Source: Myxococcales bacterium (lineage in GTDB: Bacteria > Myxococcota > Myxococcia > Myxococcales > Anaeromyxobacteraceae). From it: a stretch of DNA of 5,675 bases. Position numbers and translations under genes: made by a program. This document shows, one piece after another, positions 5,180-5,675 of this stretch. Numbering within the stretch: the first letter of the stretch is position 1; each line of letters begins with the position of its first letter. The notes beneath the pieces are model-generated. The model worked only from the letters and a program-made list of their open reading frames with translations. It did no database searches and was not told where the DNA came from. The DNA is taken from the NCBI GenBank assembly GCA_021779335.1, contig JAJYAW010000213.1:1-5675 (forward strand), in the 5' to 3' direction.

Positions 5180-5675
5180 GGGGGTTCCTCCTCCCCCTCC
5201 TCTACCACGGCGCGCGGCGGCCGGGACGGGGGCTCCCCGTGCCAGCCGGCCGTCACCTCCAGCCACATGGCCAGGCCGGCCCACTCGCCGTAGGGCGCGT
5301 ACCAGCGGCGCACCGTCCGCTCGGCCGGCGCGCGCGAGAGGCCGCGCAGCCGCCGCAGCGCGTCGCGCGTCCAGCGGTCGAGGGCCAGGAAGTCGTGGCG
5401 CCCGAGCAGCCTGGCCAGGTGCTCGGCCGCGGAGGGGCCGAAGCCGTCCAGCGCCAGCAGCCGCCGGCGCAGCTCGGCCGCCGCGAGCGCGCCGCCGCGG
5501 AGCGGCTCGAGGTCGAGCCGCCCGTCCGCCACCTGGCGCGCCAGCGTCCGGAGGAAGGGGGCGCGGCCGCCGGCCCGGACCACCTCGCGGAAGAACCGCT
5601 CCGGCCGGCCCGCCAGCGCCGCCGCCGTGGGGAAGGCCCGCTCGCCGCCCGGGCCGGCCTCCCCGGCCGCCTCGC
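5176..5675 (-). CDS. HhH-GPD superfamily DNA glycosylase-like protein, partial (N-terminus beyond window)
   Basis: The last 165 residues are visible; the frame is open to the right edge, so the start lies outside. The GTG at 5583 is probably internal, since the preceding residues (FPTAAALAGRPERFFREV) read like the normal helical lead of this family. HhH-GPD proteins excise damaged bases in base excision repair. The helix-hairpin-helix is LLALDGFGPSAAEHLARLL (residues 42-60 counted from that GTG). FLALDRWTRDAL (65-76) follows, in which Asp69 (5377-5379) aligns with the catalytic Asp of the superfamily. The position of the lysine used by bifunctional OGG1-type enzymes is Ser51, so a monofunctional glycosylase is likely. 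YGEWAGLAMWLEVTAGWH (98-115) is a conserved C-terminal block of a bacterial subgroup. No cysteine appears in the visible part, so no C-terminal Fe-S cluster. The tail is Glu-rich. It overlaps the downstream RAM gene by ATGA. Target lesion unknown. Confidence 0.8.
   Translation of the reverse strand, partial: EAAGEAGPGGERAFPTAAALAGRPERFFREVVRAGGRAPFLRTLARQVADGRLDLEPLRGGALAAAELRRRLLALDGFGPSAAEHLARLLGRHDFLALDRWTRDALRRLRGLSRAPAERTVRRWYAPYGEWAGLAMWLEVTAGWHGEPPSRPPRAVVEEGEEEPP
5187..5192 (-). promoter_or_regulatory. Shine-Dalgarno site of the RAM-domain gene
   Basis: CCTCCT on the plus strand reads AGGAGG on the minus strand, seven bases before the ATG at 5179. It lies inside the last codons of the upstream glycosylase-like gene and decides the short start over the in-frame GTG at 5284. 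It also forces an acidic Glu/Gly-rich end on the upstream protein. Confidence 0.8.

Noticed and set aside
5066..5293. 75-codon plus-strand frame opposite the RAM and glycosylase-like genes
   Set aside because: No ribosome site or recognisable protein; it is antisense to two coupled genes with clear family matches.

Overview
The window is about three-quarters G+C. Its genes use G or C almost always at the third codon position, so long spurious open frames appear on both strands. Base composition, gene content (an anaerobic 2-oxoacid:ferredoxin oxidoreductase) and protein style fit a high-GC deltaproteobacterium/myxobacterium such as Anaeromyxobacter. This is an inference from composition and protein style, not a database result.

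Layout. Bases 1-178 hold no gene I can assign. They contain two 12-bp perfect palindromes and a pair of 10-bp direct repeats upstream of a candidate promoter (179-207). A two-gene operon follows (232-3044) for a 2-oxoacid:ferredoxin oxidoreductase of the VorB/KorA type. The alpha subunit carries an N-terminal 2[4Fe-4S] ferredoxin domain, and the beta (TPP) and gamma subunits are fused in one chain. The two genes overlap by 4 bases (GTGA). A strong GC-rich hairpin (3068-3102) separates them from a second pair on the same strand: an FAD/NAD(P)-binding ferredoxin-NADP reductase-like protein (3123-3830), which overlaps by one base (TGATG) with an AI-2E family (PerM-like) membrane protein (3830-4897).

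Converging on these from the minus strand is a second coupled unit. It comprises a HhH-GPD DNA glycosylase-like protein, cut by the right window edge, and an 83-residue stand-alone Lrp/AsnC ligand-binding (RAM) domain protein. These two overlap by 4 bases (ATGA). A 17-nt palindrome lies where the two convergent units meet.

How the genes may work together. The oxidoreductase would decarboxylate a branched-chain or other 2-oxoacid to an acyl-CoA and pass electrons through its TPP-site cluster and built-in ferredoxin domain to ferredoxin. The neighbouring flavin reductase could link such electrons to NAD(P), but nothing in the sequence proves a functional link. I see no mobile element, CRISPR array, tRNA or rRNA, and no clearly new system. 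The most notable points are the compact two-chain oxidoreductase, the glycosylase/RAM-domain coupling, and the inter-operon hairpin.
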